In this document: piece by piece, positions 43,441 through 53,952 of the stretch | Position numbering within the stretch: the stretch's first letter is position 1 | How the letters are laid out: each line of letters opens with the position of its first letter | From: Scytonema sp. UIC 10036 | Lineage (GTDB): Bacteria > Cyanobacteriota > Cyanobacteriia > Cyanobacteriales > Nostocaceae | Reading direction: 5' to 3' | Assembly: GCF_009725235.1 (NCBI RefSeq) | Contig: NZ_WJFC01000039.1 | Span: 14,446-78,445 of the forward strand | Length of the DNA: 64,000 nucleotides | Notes under the pieces: model-generated | Told to the model about the DNA's origin: nothing | Databases searched by the model: none | What the model saw: only the letters and a program-made list of their open reading frames with translations | Program-made: the position numbers and the translations under genes

Positions 43441-45066
43441 ATGCAAGACCAGTGGTATAAAAACGCGATCGCATACTCTCTGGATGTCGAAACGTTTATG
43501 GACTCGGATGGCGATGGTGTGGGTGACTTTCAAGGGCTAACTCATTGCTTGGACCATCTTGCGGGACTGGGTATTACTTGTTTGTGGCTCCTACCTTTTT
43601 ATCCTTCTCCGAATCGAGATAATGGCTATGACGTGATGGACTACTATAATGTAGACCCTCGATTGGGAACATTGGGCGATTTTGTGGAGTTCATGTACCA
43701 AGCACGAGAGCGAGGGATTCGAGTTCTGGTGGATTTGGTGGTGAATCACACCTCCGATCGACATCCCTGGTTCCAAGCAGCACGAGCCGATAAAAACTCT
43801 AAGTACCGGGATTATTACGTATGGACAGATAAGCCACCCGAACACCAAGTAGAACCTGTTTTTCCTGATACTGAACACAGCGTTTGGGAGTATGACGAAA
43901 CTTCCCAAGCCTATTACCTGCACCACTTCTACAAAGAACAACCAGATTTGAACATTGCTAACCCCGCAGTGCAAGCAGAAATTTATAAAATTATGGGTTT
44001 CTGGTTGGAACTGGGGGTTTCTGGTTTTCGGATAGATGCTGCTCCTTTCTTGATAACGGGACTTGGTATTGAAGGTGCAGACGAAAAATGCCTGCAAAAT
44101 TTCCTGTCCAATATGCGAGAATTTGTTTCGTCTCGCAGTCTTGATGCAATTTTGCTTGCAGAAGCAAATGTCACACCAGACCAGTTCTCCGTGTACTTTG
44201 GAGAAGGCGATCGCATGCACATGCTATTCAACTTTTTGTTGAATCGCCATATGTTTCTTGCTCTTGCTCGTCAGGAAGCAGCGCCTTTGATTAATGGGTT
44301 AAAGTCAATACCCAAAATTCCTCAAATTGGACAATGGCTTAACTTTGTGCGAAATCACGATGAACTTGACCTTTCTGGGCTTTCTTCAGAAGAACTAGAA
44401 GAGGTTTTTGCGGCTTTCGCCCCTGAAGAAAATATGCGGAGTTTCGGACGGGGTATTCGTCGCCGACTACCACCTATGCTAAGAGGCAATTGTCATCGTA
44501 TAGAGATGACTTACAGTTTGATGTTTAGCTTACCCGGTACTCCCATGCTGCGTTACGGTGATGAAATTGGTATGGGTGAGGACTTGTCTCTAGAAGGTCG
44601 CGAAAGTGTTCGTACTGTGATGCAGTGGTCGGAAGAACCCAACGGTGGTTTTTCTACTGCCCCTGAAAAAACTCTAGCCAAACCAAGCATTTCAGAAGGC
44701 GACTACGGATACAAACACGTTAACGTTGCTACCGAACAACGCGACCCAGCTTCCTTAATGAATTGGATGGAACGACTTATCCGCATTCGCAAGCAATGCC
44801 CGGAATTTGGTCGCGGAGAATGGCAAATTCTAGAAACCAATGAACCCTGCGTCTTCGCTCACTGCTGTGAGTGGCAAGGTAGAACTGCGATCGCAATTCA
44901 CAATCTTGCAGATAAAGAGTGTATTGCCACTATTAAAACAAACAAGTACAAGCACTTGATTGAGTTGTTTTGCGATCGGCAATACGAACCCATTCAAGGC
45001 GAGTTGCTTTCCATTCCTTTATCAGCATACGGTTACCGTTGGTTCCGAGTAAATACGATGTGTTAG
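43441..45066 (+). CDS. GH13 alpha-amylase family protein (trehalose-synthase-like)
   Basis: 541 residues from the ATG at 43441; AGGAGG lies 4 nt upstream, which settles the start against the TTG just before it. The (beta/alpha)8 signatures are present: DLVVNHTSDRHPWF, the nucleophile in GFRIDAAPF (about 200), the acid in LLAEANV (about 240) and RNHDELDLS (about 305). The LLPFYPSPNRDNGYDVMDYY sequence is typical of trehalose-synthase-like members. It probably rearranges or hydrolyses alpha-glucosides; which one is unclear. It is followed by an LLM oxidoreductase 66 bp later. Confidence 0.82.
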   Translation: MQDQWYKNAIAYSLDVETFMDSDGDGVGDFQGLTHCLDHLAGLGITCLWLLPFYPSPNRDNGYDVMDYYNVDPRLGTLGDFVEFMYQARERGIRVLVDLVVNHTSDRHPWFQAARADKNSKYRDYYVWTDKPPEHQVEPVFPDTEHSVWEYDETSQAYYLHHFYKEQPDLNIANPAVQAEIYKIMGFWLELGVSGFRIDAAPFLITGLGIEGADEKCLQNFLSNMREFVSSRSLDAILLAEANVTPDQFSVYFGEGDRMHMLFNFLLNRHMFLALARQEAAPLINGLKSIPKIPQIGQWLNFVRNHDELDLSGLSSEELEEVFAAFAPEENMRSFGRGIRRRLPPMLRGNCHRIEMTYSLMFSLPGTPMLRYGDEIGMGEDLSLEGRESVRTVMQWSEEPNGGFSTAPEKTLAKPSISEGDYGYKHVNVATEQRDPASLMNWMERLIRIRKQCPEFGRGEWQILETNEPCVFAHCCEWQGRTAIAIHNLADKECIATIKTNKYKHLIELFCDRQYEPIQGELLSIPLSAYGYRWFRVNTMC

Positions 45067-45132
45067 GCTAATGGCTAATAGTTAATAGAACAATTAGCCA
45101 TTAGCCATTAGCAATTAGCAATTAGCAATATT
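45066..45132. repeat. STRR array between the GH13 and LLM genes
   Basis: Units gctaatg and complementary caattag again form a hairpin-like pair. The array runs to the ATG of the LLM gene. Confidence 0.85.
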
Positions 45133-46101
45133 ATGGTAAAAATTGGCACTCAGGCTTCCCACGAACAATTTAAACCCAGCGAACTGCTTAAGTACGTCCA
45201 AATGGCAGAACAAGCTGGCTTTACTCATGTCCTATCTTCAGACCACTTCCATCCCTGGAGCGAACAACAAGGGCAAAGCGGTTTTGCCTGGTCTTGGCTG
45301 GGTGCTGCAATGCAAGCGACTCCCACACTTTCCTATCGAGTGGTTTGTGCTCCAGGGCAGAGGTATCACCCAGCGATCGTTGCTCAAGCTGTAGCGACTT
45401 TATCAGAAATGTTTCCCAATCGCTTTATATTAACGGTTGGTAGCGGTCAAGCACTCAACGAACAAATTACTGGAGACGTTTGGCCTACCAAGTCTCAACG
45501 AAACGCTCGTCTCAAAGAGTGTGTTGATGTTATGCGTGCTCTTTGGGCAGGAGAAACAGTCACTCATCATGGTTTAGTTTGTGTCGAAGAGGCAAAACTA
45601 TACACCCGTCCTGAAACACCACCCCCAGTGATTGGAGCTGCTATCACCTCTAAAACCGCAGAGTGGTTTGGCAGTTGGGCTGATGGGCTGATTACTATTT
45701 CTCACCCAATTCCCAAACTGAAAGAAGTCGTTGAAGCTTTTCGTCGTGGTGGTGGTGAAGGCAAACCCATGATTTTGAAAGTGCAGCTTTCTTACGATCG
45801 CGATGAGGAAGCAGCACGGCACAAAGCACACCAGCAATGGCGCAACAATATTTTTGAGAATATTTTGATGACTGAATTGCGAACTCCAAAGCAATTTGAT
45901 GCTGCCGGATCGTTTGTTCAACCCCATGAGTTAGATTCATTTGTCCGAATTTCTTCAGATCCACAACAGCATGTTGAGTGGCTTCAGGAGTACGTTGAAC
46001 TCGGATTTGATGAACTTATCCTGCACAATGTCAATCGGGAACAGGAGCAGTTTATTGAAGTTTTTGGGGAAAAAGTATTGCCAATACTGGCTCGTAATTA
46101 A
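45133..46101 (+). CDS. LLM-class FMN-dependent oxidoreductase (TIGR03885-type)
   Basis: 322 residues with the luciferase-like TIM barrel: GTQASHEQFKPSELLKYVQM, GFTHVLSSDHFHPWSEQQGQ, YHPAIVAQAVATLSEMFPNR, ITVGSGQALNE. The family is described as non-F420 flavin oxidoreductases of the LLM class. Its substrate is unknown. In other genomes it occurs, as I recall, next to trehalose-synthase-like GH13 proteins, and the gene order here agrees. The start abuts an STRR. Confidence 0.8.
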   Translation: MVKIGTQASHEQFKPSELLKYVQMAEQAGFTHVLSSDHFHPWSEQQGQSGFAWSWLGAAMQATPTLSYRVVCAPGQRYHPAIVAQAVATLSEMFPNRFILTVGSGQALNEQITGDVWPTKSQRNARLKECVDVMRALWAGETVTHHGLVCVEEAKLYTRPETPPPVIGAAITSKTAEWFGSWADGLITISHPIPKLKEVVEAFRRGGGEGKPMILKVQLSYDRDEEAARHKAHQQWRNNIFENILMTELRTPKQFDAAGSFVQPHELDSFVRISSDPQQHVEWLQEYVELGFDELILHNVNREQEQFIEVFGEKVLPILARN

Positions 46102-46169
46102 TTCCTAGTTGAAAAAATAATGAGAGGTCTTCCTCAATCCAAAATCTAAAATCTAAAATCCAAAATGGT

Positions 46170-47180
46170 TTAGTTTTCAGACCAAATGGGCAATTGATTC
46201 ACTTTCTGCACGGTTAACTCTACGTAAGACGTTTTCTTTCCTTCCACAGGTGCTGTTCCAAAATACCCTTCTGGTCCATCATGAGCGTGAGGACCGCTAC
46301 TGACGACGGTATAACGTCCTTGTTGCCGTGCCTGATTAAAGGGAGAAGCAACGGTTATCGGCCACCGTGATGCAAACAAAAAACGAGCTACATCCTCAAC
46401 CCAATCTCGATCGCCTTGAAGGTGGTACACGTGGTCAACGGTTTCAAAGCCAGTGTTTCCATCAAAGCTACCCCCAACGGAGACAACGATTAACTTGGCA
46501 TTCAACCAATTCTCTAGATAGGAGACGGCACCAAGAGACACTTGTGCTCCTCCACTCGTACCAATGAGGATAAGTTTCAGGGGTGGCTGCGATCGCGAAA
46601 TCGGATATGCGGCGTTCATGCGATCGACAACTGCTGTGGCAATTCCCTGGTTGTAAACAGAACCGTAACGTTCGTCTGCGGAAATGGCAAACCGCCAGAG
46701 ATTGCGAATTTTAATTAAAACATCGGCATTTTTTAGCCAACCGTCTGCTTCATTCACAGCACGCCAGAGAGGACTGAGAAACCTTTGTCCTCCCAAACTC
46801 TCGTTTGCAGCTGAATAAGGAAAAACGTTTCGAACTGTCACACAATTAGAATGAAGTTGCTCCAATCGATCTAAAAAGAATTCTTCACCTGGAGTTAACT
46901 GGTTTGCTGAAAAATCTCCCACTCCTGGCAAGAAGACAATGTAGCAGTTAATTTTTGCAGACCGAGTATCACCACTTGATGGATTAACATCTGGAGTTAA
47001 TTTCTTTGTCTGGTCTGGATTTTTTAAACCCAAAATTTCCGCACCTTCTTGCAACCACCAGATCAAAGTTCCTACAGGCGCTAAAGTTCCCCAAGCTAGA
47101 AGCAAAACTCCTGCCAAGATAAGTAGCTTTAAGGTGTCACCTTGTACCCTTAGCAATATTTGCTGAATAAATCTAAGCAT
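46170..47180 (-). CDS. Alpha/beta-hydrolase-like membrane protein
   Basis: 336 residues. One N-terminal hydrophobic helix (LKLLILAGVLLLAWGTLAPV) is followed by a hydrolase-like domain: YIVFLPGVGDFSANQLTPGE and the nucleophile elbow LILIGTSGGAQVSLGAVSYL. A later HLQGDRDWVEDVARF and GPHAHDGPEGYFG could hold the acid and histidine. Cyanobacterial homologues exist, but no substrate is known. Both flanks carry short STRRs (46133-46163 and 47184-47250). Confidence 0.65.
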   Translation of the reverse strand: MLRFIQQILLRVQGDTLKLLILAGVLLLAWGTLAPVGTLIWWLQEGAEILGLKNPDQTKKLTPDVNPSSGDTRSAKINCYIVFLPGVGDFSANQLTPGEEFFLDRLEQLHSNCVTVRNVFPYSAANESLGGQRFLSPLWRAVNEADGWLKNADVLIKIRNLWRFAISADERYGSVYNQGIATAVVDRMNAAYPISRSQPPLKLILIGTSGGAQVSLGAVSYLENWLNAKLIVVSVGGSFDGNTGFETVDHVYHLQGDRDWVEDVARFLFASRWPITVASPFNQARQQGRYTVVSSGPHAHDGPEGYFGTAPVEGKKTSYVELTVQKVNQLPIWSEN

Positions 47181-47183
47181 TTT

Positions 47184-47475
47184 ATGGTTAGTGGTTGGTT
47201 GTTAGTAGGGGCGCAACGCCTTGCGCCCTTACAATTGTTAGTGGTTAGTGGTAAAATACTTATATTATCAGCATTTTAATCACCTATTACCGCAAGTGCT
47301 GAGGAAATTGTAGGTTGGGTAAACCCGTGGGAAAATCCAACAAATGTCTGTAAATGTTGGGTTTCGTTCCTCAACCCAACCTACGTGTTTTCGGATTTTT
47401 CCGCAAAACCCGACAAGTATTGAATATTAACTCTCAACAACTATCCACTAACAACCAACCACTAACCAACCAAAA
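47184..47475. other. Intergenic region with STRRs, a hairpin and a family A repeat
   Basis: Holds ttagtgg-type units (47184-47204 and 47238-47252), the gtaggggcgcaa hairpin (47205-47232), a family A repeat (47310-47392: gtaggttgggtaaacccg ... gttgggtttcgttcctcaac), and ccactaa-type units up to 47472. No coding region is seen. The final repeat units reach the YIP1 start. Confidence 0.75.
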
Positions 47476-48048
47476 ATGAGAGCTCAAAACAAAAAATCAA
47501 ATCAGGGGTTTTGGAAAACTCTTAAATATGCTCTCTTGTTAAATTCTAGCCTTTATGAAAATGCTCATAACACTCCAAAAACTCGTCAGTTAGCTTTATC
47601 TATTGTGATTTTCTCTGCTCTTTCTCATGCTTTGGGCAGTAGTGTTATCTTGATAATCAACCTTGTACCCTTAGCCCTCGCGCTCGCATTGCTTTTACTT
47701 GATTTACTCTCAATAATAGCAGGCTACTATTTTTGGGTTTTCACTATCTGGAAAATTGGACAGTGGTTAAAGCCGATAGATCCAACTTTTGGTGACTTAT
47801 TGAATCCCATCGGATTTGCTTATGCACCACAAGTCCTCAATTTTTTAACCTTGATACCTTTACTAGGACGACCAATTGAGTTGATATTAGCAGTATGGAG
47901 TTTGCTAGCAGTGATTATAGCTGTTCGTCAAGGATTAGATATTAGCACTAATCAAGCAGCTTTAATATGTTTGGTTGGTTGGCCTTTGATTCAAATTGCG
48001 ATTGGCGTGTTGCAAGTTACAGAGCAACATATTATAAGATTTTTATGA
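47476..48048 (+). CDS. YIP1-family membrane protein
   Basis: 190 residues with four to five hydrophobic segments ([54 protein letters not shown], and two near the C-terminus), ending [10 protein letters not shown]. The pattern fits the YIP1 membrane domain; function unknown. Its stop overlaps the stop region of the convergent aspartoacylase-like gene by 6 bp. Confidence 0.65.
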   Translation: MRAQNKKSNQGFWKTLKYALLLNSSLYENAHNTPKTRQLALSIVIFSALSHALGSSVILIINLVPLALALALLLLDLLSIIAGYYFWVFTIWKIGQWLKPIDPTFGDLLNPIGFAYAPQVLNFLTLIPLLGRPIELILAVWSLLAVIIAVRQGLDISTNQAALICLVGWPLIQIAIGVLQVTEQHIIRFL

Positions 48049-48960
48049 TTCTGAAGGTAGCATCTCTATGCGATCGTCGCTTGAAAGTAAAATTTCTTGC
48101 CTTTTTGTTAAACTCATGGCAATTCCCTTTTCATAGTACGCAGCTTCATTGATAAATATTGGATAAACAGTTGACTTTCCTACATAAGGAATCTCTTTAC
48201 CATCAAAAGTAAGAAACATTGGATCGCCAGGATGAAGTGGTTGGTAATCTCTAAACTGAAGCTGAGGATGAATCATTGCTTGAATCTCTCCCCGCTCATT
48301 TCTAGGATAATCTACATCACTGATAGTTAAATACACCGTGACTGCACTGGGAGATTGTGGTGCTGTTCCTTGGTTGCTAGCATCTAAATAATTCAAGATA
48401 CTATATACGAGTTCTTCGGTTTTTTGAAACCATTCTGCAATCAAGATACTTTGTGCAATTGGACCAACCTCAATAACAAAGCCTAATTCGCAAAGAGAAC
48501 GGAGAAAACTACTTTCTCTATCGGAATTAGGACAGCAAACTTTTACCAATGGATTAATTGAACTTAAGTAAGCCCCTAACTTAAGTAAAAAAGGATGCTG
48601 GTTTTGCAAAATAATGCTGAGTCCCATGTTTGTAGTTGTCGAGTGTAAATCCATAATGACATCTACTTGGGAGTTCCCTTTTGGTACTAAAATTTGTTGT
48701 ATATTTTTTGCGCGAGTGTCTTCGTAACTAGATAAAGTTGTATCCTGTAAGTCTTTCTTGAAAAAACAACGATTTAAGTCTTTGTCAATATACCGCCTAT
48801 TTTCTTCAAAAGCTCTGGGATTTCCCAGCAATGTGAAGGTTTCAAAGCTATGACACTGAATTAAAGCAGGATCTTTTTCAAATTTTTTAATTAAATAGAC
48901 TCCTGTAAATTCATTTCCATGGGTTCCGCCTACTATTGCAACCCGTTTAATTTTAGTCAT
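48043..48960 (-). CDS. Aspartoacylase / succinylglutamate-desuccinylase-like zinc hydrolase
   Basis: 305 residues from ATG 48958-48960 ([20 protein letters not shown]); a longer frame to 49011 adds residues not typical of the family. The zinc motif [10 protein letters not shown], the arginine block [20 protein letters not shown] and [12 protein letters not shown] correspond to the AstE/AspA fold. A glutamate in [10 protein letters not shown] would be the catalytic base. It hydrolyses N-acyl amino acids; substrate not predicted. Confidence 0.9.
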   Translation of the reverse strand: MTKIKRVAIVGGTHGNEFTGVYLIKKFEKDPALIQCHSFETFTLLGNPRAFEENRRYIDKDLNRCFFKKDLQDTTLSSYEDTRAKNIQQILVPKGNSQVDVIMDLHSTTTNMGLSIILQNQHPFLLKLGAYLSSINPLVKVCCPNSDRESSFLRSLCELGFVIEVGPIAQSILIAEWFQKTEELVYSILNYLDASNQGTAPQSPSAVTVYLTISDVDYPRNERGEIQAMIHPQLQFRDYQPLHPGDPMFLTFDGKEIPYVGKSTVYPIFINEAAYYEKGIAMSLTKRQEILLSSDDRIEMLPSES

Positions 48961-49145
48961 ATTATCATCCCTTCCCGTCAAAAGATTACCTAAACACGTA
49001 GCACTGCCCATTGTCCGCTATTGTAGGGCATAGCCTAGGGTGTTGACTCTGAGGTGTCACCTCCCATTGACCTGCTGTATCCGCAGAAGTTTTCAATGGC
49101 TGTAATCCAATTTTTGCTAAAATAGGCTCGCCTAATAGGTTATAA

Positions 49146-49178
49146 ATGAAAAAACTCCGCTACTTAGAGAAAAAGTGA
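49146..49178 (+). CDS. Possible 10-codon leader ORF before the sensor kinase
   Basis: ATG AAA AAA ... AAG TGA encodes MKKLRYLEKK, and its TGA overlaps the GTG start of the kinase gene (GTGA). A coupled leader peptide is possible, but chance is not excluded. Confidence 0.2.
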   Translation: MKKLRYLEKK

Positions 49179-50266
49179 GCAAGGTTAGCCTGCGATCGCG
49201 ATTACTGTTCTCCCACGTTATTGTTATGTTATCTGGGTTGAGTACCCTAGTGATGGTAGGCAAGTTCTTCTCACCCCACTTGTTTGGATTGCATTTAAAG
49301 TCTCTAGAGGGAAGGGGATTTGACCTAAGTGAAATTCGCCACGAATTAGTTGAGGAGTTTGAAACAGCTTGGAACAGAGGAGCTTGGTGCTCTATATTAA
49401 TAGGCGCAACCGTAGCAGGTGGCTTAAGTTATTTAGTTGCCCGACGAATTGTACAACCTCTCAATCAAATGGAGAAAATTACCCGGCAATTCGCACAGGG
49501 GGATTTAAAAGCACGAATACCTGAAAATGAGATTGCAGAGTTAAACCGTCTTGCCATCAGTTTCAATCGAATGGCAGCCAATCTTGAAGGGGTGGAGCAG
49601 CGCCGTCGAGAACTTATAGGAGACTTAACCCATGAACTCCGTACCCCACTAACAATTATAGAAGGTTACTTGGAGGGTTTAGCAGATGGTACAATTGAAT
49701 CCTCAGCAGAAGTTTTTCAGCGATTGGCTAGGGAAACAACGCGATTACATCGGTTAGTTGATGATACACAAGAACTTTCTAAAGCTGAGGCAGGATATCT
49801 ACCCATCAACATACAACCTGTTAATTTACACCCACTGTTTCTGTCCCTGATTCAGCGCTTTTCGGATCAACTTTTAGAAAAAGGCCCTGTTTTACGTTTG
49901 GATTGTCCGCTCAATCCTCCCCTAGTCTTTGCCGATCCCGAACGAGTCGAGCAAATTTTGGTAAACCTGCTTGGCAATGCAATACGTTACACTTTGGAAG
50001 GTTCCATCACAATAAGAGTTCGGAGCGAACCTCCTAAATTATGGATTGCAGTTATTGATACAGGGTATGGCATTAGTTCAGAGGATCTACCCTTTGTCTT
50101 TGACCGCTTTTGGCGATCGGATCGTTCTCGTGTTCGCAGCCCTGGAGGTACCGGAATTGGTTTGGCTATCTCGCGCCGTCTTGTCGAGTTACAAGGAGGC
50201 GAGCTCCAAGTACACAGTAAGATAGACGAGGGAAGCACATTCCAATTCTCGTTGCCATTGGTTTGA
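49175..50266 (+). CDS. Two-component sensor histidine kinase (HAMP-HisKA-HATPase)
   Basis: 363 residues. Two membrane helices (LLFSHVIVMLSGLSTLVMVG about 10-30, and SILIGATVAGGLSYLVARRI about 72-91) flank a short periplasmic loop. HAMP follows (QPLNQMEKITRQFAQGDLKA), then DLTHELRTPLTIIEGYLEGL with the phosphoacceptor His at about 152, and ATP-binding boxes LVNLLGNAIRYT, DTGYGISSED, GGTGIGLAIS. BaeS-like architecture with a short sensor domain. No response regulator is adjacent in the window. Confidence 0.88.
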   Translation: MSKVSLRSRLLFSHVIVMLSGLSTLVMVGKFFSPHLFGLHLKSLEGRGFDLSEIRHELVEEFETAWNRGAWCSILIGATVAGGLSYLVARRIVQPLNQMEKITRQFAQGDLKARIPENEIAELNRLAISFNRMAANLEGVEQRRRELIGDLTHELRTPLTIIEGYLEGLADGTIESSAEVFQRLARETTRLHRLVDDTQELSKAEAGYLPINIQPVNLHPLFLSLIQRFSDQLLEKGPVLRLDCPLNPPLVFADPERVEQILVNLLGNAIRYTLEGSITIRVRSEPPKLWIAVIDTGYGISSEDLPFVFDRFWRSDRSRVRSPGGTGIGLAISRRLVELQGGELQVHSKIDEGSTFQFSLPLV

Positions 50267-50336
50267 AAACAGGGAATAGGGAATAGGGGTTAGGGGCTAG
50301 GAATGATTGAAATCTAAAGTAATAGCCCTAAGTAGT

Positions 50337-51101
50337 TCAATGTAAATGGCTTTGAATAACATCATCAATCATGGCTTCTACATCCAGCTCGTAGAGATCT
50401 GATTCTGTCAAATAAAAACGTGCATAACGCTCATCAATATCAAGCGCTTCATCCAACCAACCTTTAAAGCCACGTGCCCGTTTGTCAATCTCCATTAAAA
50501 CTTCTAATTCATGGGGGCTTAAGTTAAAAATAATTTCCAATTCATCTAAGGGACTGCTGTAGTTTCCTGTAGGACGAAACTCGAACTCTTGCACAAAGGG
50601 ATAAGCCCCGCCAAAATGATGAGCATACTGACAATCTACTCTATGCAAATGAAAACCCAGTTTCTCTACGGCTTCCAGAACTCTATGCATTAAAGGGTGA
50701 GGTCTAACTTCTAAAGCATCCTTGTCTTTAGGGTTGATAGCAGTTTTAATATCTAATCCCGTCCTTACGTAAACAGGAGTACCCCCTAACGTGAGTGGCA
50801 TTTCATAGGGAAGTTGGAGTGAAAATGGTACGACTAATTCCTCTTTTGCTTGAATGCTCAATCGCTCCAATAAACGATAGTTAACCATTACGCATTCTTC
50901 ATGATAAGTGGAGTCTTCTGTTTCACGCTTGTACTCAGTCGCCAATTTCAAGTAAATGTCATCAATATCCTGCGCGACATCTCCACCAACAATATGGACT
51001 TCACCCTCTAGGAGATCGCCAGGGACAACAGAATCGTTGAACAACCGTGTATCAACTTTTGCAGCACCAATCCCTACACTTGCTAAAAACTTTTTAAACA
51101 T
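50337..51101 (-). CDS. Spo0M-like (sporulation-control, arrestin-fold) protein
   Basis: 254 residues beginning MFKKFLASVGIGAAKVDTRL, which is the characteristic Spo0M N-terminus; VPGDLLEGEVHIVGGDVAQD and VPFSLQLPYEMPLTLGGTPV follow. The fold is arrestin-like; in Bacillus it affects sporulation and cell division, but in cyanobacteria the role is not known. Length is normal. Short tandem repeats (gaattatgaaggat) precede the start at 51110-51145. Confidence 0.85.
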   Translation of the reverse strand: MFKKFLASVGIGAAKVDTRLFNDSVVPGDLLEGEVHIVGGDVAQDIDDIYLKLATEYKRETEDSTYHEECVMVNYRLLERLSIQAKEELVVPFSLQLPYEMPLTLGGTPVYVRTGLDIKTAINPKDKDALEVRPHPLMHRVLEAVEKLGFHLHRVDCQYAHHFGGAYPFVQEFEFRPTGNYSSPLDELEIIFNLSPHELEVLMEIDKRARGFKGWLDEALDIDERYARFYLTESDLYELDVEAMIDDVIQSHLH

Positions 51102-51245
51102 AAACTGGAAGAATTATGAAGGATGAATTATGAAGGATGAAATGTCTTGTAATCGAATTTAATCTAGCTTAACTGACTAATTTGTGAATTGTCTGTAATT
51201 ACATTGTTAAGAAATTATGAGATAAATATAATCTTATTCCTTGCC

Positions 51246-51383
51246 CAATACTGCAAGGGCTGAGAGTTTTTGTAGGTTGGTTTTACCGTGTGTGAAAACC
51301 AACAAATGCTTGTAAATGTTGGGTTTCGTTCCTCAACCCAACCTACGTATTTTCGTATTTTTAAGCTTAACCAAGCAGTATTG
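51246..51383. mobile_element. Small non-autonomous repeat element (family A), 138 bp
   Basis: Terminal inverted repeats caatactgc and gcagtattg are perfect over 9 bp. The interior includes gtaggttgg ... gttgggtttcgttcctcaac. The flanks attccttgccc (51236-51246) and attcctagccc (51384-51394) are a near-direct repeat with one mismatch. It lies between the Spo0M-like gene and psbC; the rest of 51102-51521 has no gene apart from the psbC terminator. Confidence 0.75.
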
Positions 51384-51460
51384 ATTCCTAGCCCTTTTTC
51401 TTCAAAAAGAGCACAGAAGTTCTATTGTTTCATAATTCATAATTAATAATTCATAATTCA

Positions 51461-51492
51461 AAAAAAAGCCCCTGCTTTGAAGCAGAAGCTTT
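51461..51492 (-). terminator. Rho-independent terminator of the psbDC operon
   Basis: On the minus strand agcttctgctt and aagcaggggct can form an 11-bp stem (with two G-U pairs) with the loop c-a, followed by a run of eight T. It lies 30 bp after the psbC stop. Confidence 0.8.
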
Positions 51493-51521
51493 AACCCGAT
51501 TATCAGTGATGAAAGAATCTA

Positions 51522-52910
51522 TTAATCAAGATCTCCCATGAACAATACAGGCTCAGTTTCACGGTCAATTCCCTTCTCGAAACCACCAGCTGCCGCACGA
51601 GCGCGGCCAGCATGCCACAGGTGACCTACTAAGAAGAAGAATGCCAATACAAAGTGAGAAGTCGCCAACCAAGCACGAGGAGATACGTAGTTGAAGGAGT
51701 TAATCTCTGTTGCTACGCCACCTACAGAGTTCAAAGAACCCAAAGGAGCGTGAGTCATGTACTCAGCAGCACGACGAGCTTGCCATGGTTGAATGTCGTT
51801 CTTGATTTTGTCTAAGTCAAGACCGTTGGGTCCTCTTAAAGGTTCTAACCAAGGACCGCGAAAATCCCAGAAGCGCATGGTTTCACCACCAAAGATGATT
51901 TCACCTGTAGGAGAGCGCATCAGATATTTACCAAGACCTGTTGGACCTTGAGCGGAACCGACGTTAGCACCCAAACGCTGGTCGCGGATGAGGAAGGTTA
52001 AAGCTTGAGCTTGAGACGCTTCAGGACCGGTAGGACCGTAGAATTCACTTGGGTAAACGGTGTTATTGAACCAAACCATACAGGAGGCAATAAAGCCCAT
52101 TAAGGACAAAGCGCCCAAGCTGTAGGAGAGGTAAGCTTCACCAGACCAAATTGAAGCGCGGCGTGACCAGCCAAAAGGTTTGGTGAGAATGTGGAAGATA
52201 CCACCTACAATGCAGATGAAACCAACCCAAATGTGACCGCCAACAACGTCTTCTAGGTTGTTAACGCTAACAATCCAACCTTCGCCACCGAAGGGTGATT
52301 TCAGTATGTAACCGAAGATAACAGCAGGATTCAGTGTTGGGTTAGTAATAACACGAACGTCACCACCACCGGGTGCCCAAGTGTCATACAAACCACCAAA
52401 GAACATTGCTTTCAATACCAACAGCAGAGCGCCACATCCCAAGATAATGAGATGGAAACCAATGATGTTGGTCATCTTGTTCTTATCTTTCCAGTCGTAA
52501 CCGAAGAAAGAAGAGTATTCTTCTAAGGTTTCTGGACCTCTGATTGCGTGATAGATACCACCAAAACCAAGTACTGCAGAAGAAATGAGGTGCAGTACAC
52601 CTACTACAAAGTAAGGGAAGGTATCAATAACTTCACCACCAGGACCGACACCCCAACCGAGAGTTGCTAGGTGAGGTAGCAGGATTAAACCCTGCTCGTA
52701 CATGGGCTTTTCAGGAATGAAGTGAGCAACCTCAAACAAGGTCATTGCTCCAGCCCAGAACACAATCAAGCCAGCGTGGGCAACGTGAGCACCCAAGAGT
52801 TTACCGGAGAGGTTAATGAGACGGGCGTTACCAGCCCACCAAGCAAAACCAGTGGAGTCTTGGTCACGTCCTGCGCCCATCACTGCAGGTCTATTAGAGA
52901 GCGTTACCAC
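51522..52910 (-). CDS. psbC: Photosystem II CP43 chlorophyll apoprotein
   Basis: 462 residues. Start is the GTG at 52908-52910, giving [20 protein letters not shown]; this lies 17 bp inside psbD, as in other cyanobacteria, with an AGAGG upstream inside psbD. CP43 is an inner antenna protein of photosystem II; six membrane helices, the large loop with [14 protein letters not shown] (glutamate and arginine contacting the Mn cluster) and the C-terminus [18 protein letters not shown] are all present. A terminator follows. Sequence is ordinary for Nostocales. Confidence 0.98.
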   Translation of the reverse strand: MVTLSNRPAVMGAGRDQDSTGFAWWAGNARLINLSGKLLGAHVAHAGLIVFWAGAMTLFEVAHFIPEKPMYEQGLILLPHLATLGWGVGPGGEVIDTFPYFVVGVLHLISSAVLGFGGIYHAIRGPETLEEYSSFFGYDWKDKNKMTNIIGFHLIILGCGALLLVLKAMFFGGLYDTWAPGGGDVRVITNPTLNPAVIFGYILKSPFGGEGWIVSVNNLEDVVGGHIWVGFICIVGGIFHILTKPFGWSRRASIWSGEAYLSYSLGALSLMGFIASCMVWFNNTVYPSEFYGPTGPEASQAQALTFLIRDQRLGANVGSAQGPTGLGKYLMRSPTGEIIFGGETMRFWDFRGPWLEPLRGPNGLDLDKIKNDIQPWQARRAAEYMTHAPLGSLNSVGGVATEINSFNYVSPRAWLATSHFVLAFFFLVGHLWHAGRARAAAGGFEKGIDRETEPVLFMGDLD

Positions 52911-53952
52911 GGGGCAGTACCTCTTCAGGGAATACAAATTTTTCGTGAGGCTGATCTTGAGGAGCCATCCAAGCGCGGATACCCTCGTTTAGCAAAATGT
53001 TTTTGGTATAGAAGGTTTCAAATTCTGGGTCTTCTGCCGCACGCAATTCTTGCGACACGAAGTCATATGCCCGCAGGTTGAGTGCCAAACCGACAATGCC
53101 TACGGCGCTCATCCACAGACCGGTGACTGGTACAAACAACATGAAGAAGTGCAACCAGCGCTTGTTGGAGAACGCAATCCCGAATATCTGTGACCAGAAA
53201 CGGTTTGCGGTCACCATTGAGTAGGTTTCTTCTGCTTGGGTGGGGTTGAAGGCACGGAAGGTGTTGGAACCTTCTCCGTCTTCAAACAGGGTGTTTTCTA
53301 CTGTTGCACCATGAATGGCACACAGCAGCGCTCCTCCCAGTACACCCGCCACTCCCATCATGTGGAAGGGGTTGAGTGTCCAGTTATGGAACCCTTGCAA
53401 GAACAGCAAGAAGCGGAAGATGGCTGCGACTCCAAAGCTGGGTGCAAAGAACCAGGATGATTGTCCCAAGGGGTACATCAAAAATACGCTCACGAACACC
53501 GCGATTGGTGCGGAAAATGCGATCGCATTGTATGGACGTATCCCTACGAGTCTAGCGATTTCAAACTGTCTGAGCATGAACCCAATCAGACCAAAGGCTC
53601 CGTGTAGCGCTACGAAAGGCCACAACCCACCTAGTTGGAACCAACGGGTGAAGTCTCCTTGTGCTTCTGGTCCCCAGAGCAGCAACAAGGAATGTCCCAT
53701 ACTGTCTGCTGGTGTGGATACTGCTACTGTCAGGAAGTTACACCCTTCCAAGTAGGAGGACGCCAAGCCGTGTGTGTACCAGCTTGTTACGAATGTTGTC
53801 CCGGTCAGCCAACCGCCGAGGGCGAGGAAAGCACAGGGAAACAACAGTATCCCCGACCAACCTACAAATACGAAGCGATCGCGCTTCAACCAGTCATCTA
53901 GAACGTCAAACCACCCTCTTGTACTGGGGGCGCGTCCAACTGCTATGGTCAT
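52894..53952 (-). CDS. psbD: Photosystem II D2 protein
   Basis: 352 residues, normal length. [20 protein letters not shown], helices and the cofactor histidines are present: [13 protein letters not shown] (P680 region), [14 protein letters not shown] and [10 protein letters not shown] (non-haem iron ligands). D2 forms the reaction-centre core with D1. The last 17 bp overlap psbC. The 422-bp region between psbD and divergent ycf4 probably carries both promoters. The C-terminus [12 protein letters not shown] is standard. Confidence 0.98.
   Translation of the reverse strand: MTIAVGRAPSTRGWFDVLDDWLKRDRFVFVGWSGILLFPCAFLALGGWLTGTTFVTSWYTHGLASSYLEGCNFLTVAVSTPADSMGHSLLLLWGPEAQGDFTRWFQLGGLWPFVALHGAFGLIGFMLRQFEIARLVGIRPYNAIAFSAPIAVFVSVFLMYPLGQSSWFFAPSFGVAAIFRFLLFLQGFHNWTLNPFHMMGVAGVLGGALLCAIHGATVENTLFEDGEGSNTFRAFNPTQAEETYSMVTANRFWSQIFGIAFSNKRWLHFFMLFVPVTGLWMSAVGIVGLALNLRAYDFVSQELRAAEDPEFETFYTKNILLNEGIRAWMAPQDQPHEKFVFPEEVLPRGNAL

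Noticed and set aside
52911..52937. Longer psbC start from TTG/ATG-like codons inside psbD
   Set aside because: Cyanobacterial psbC starts at the GTG that gives VVTLSN; the extension is simply psbD in another frame.
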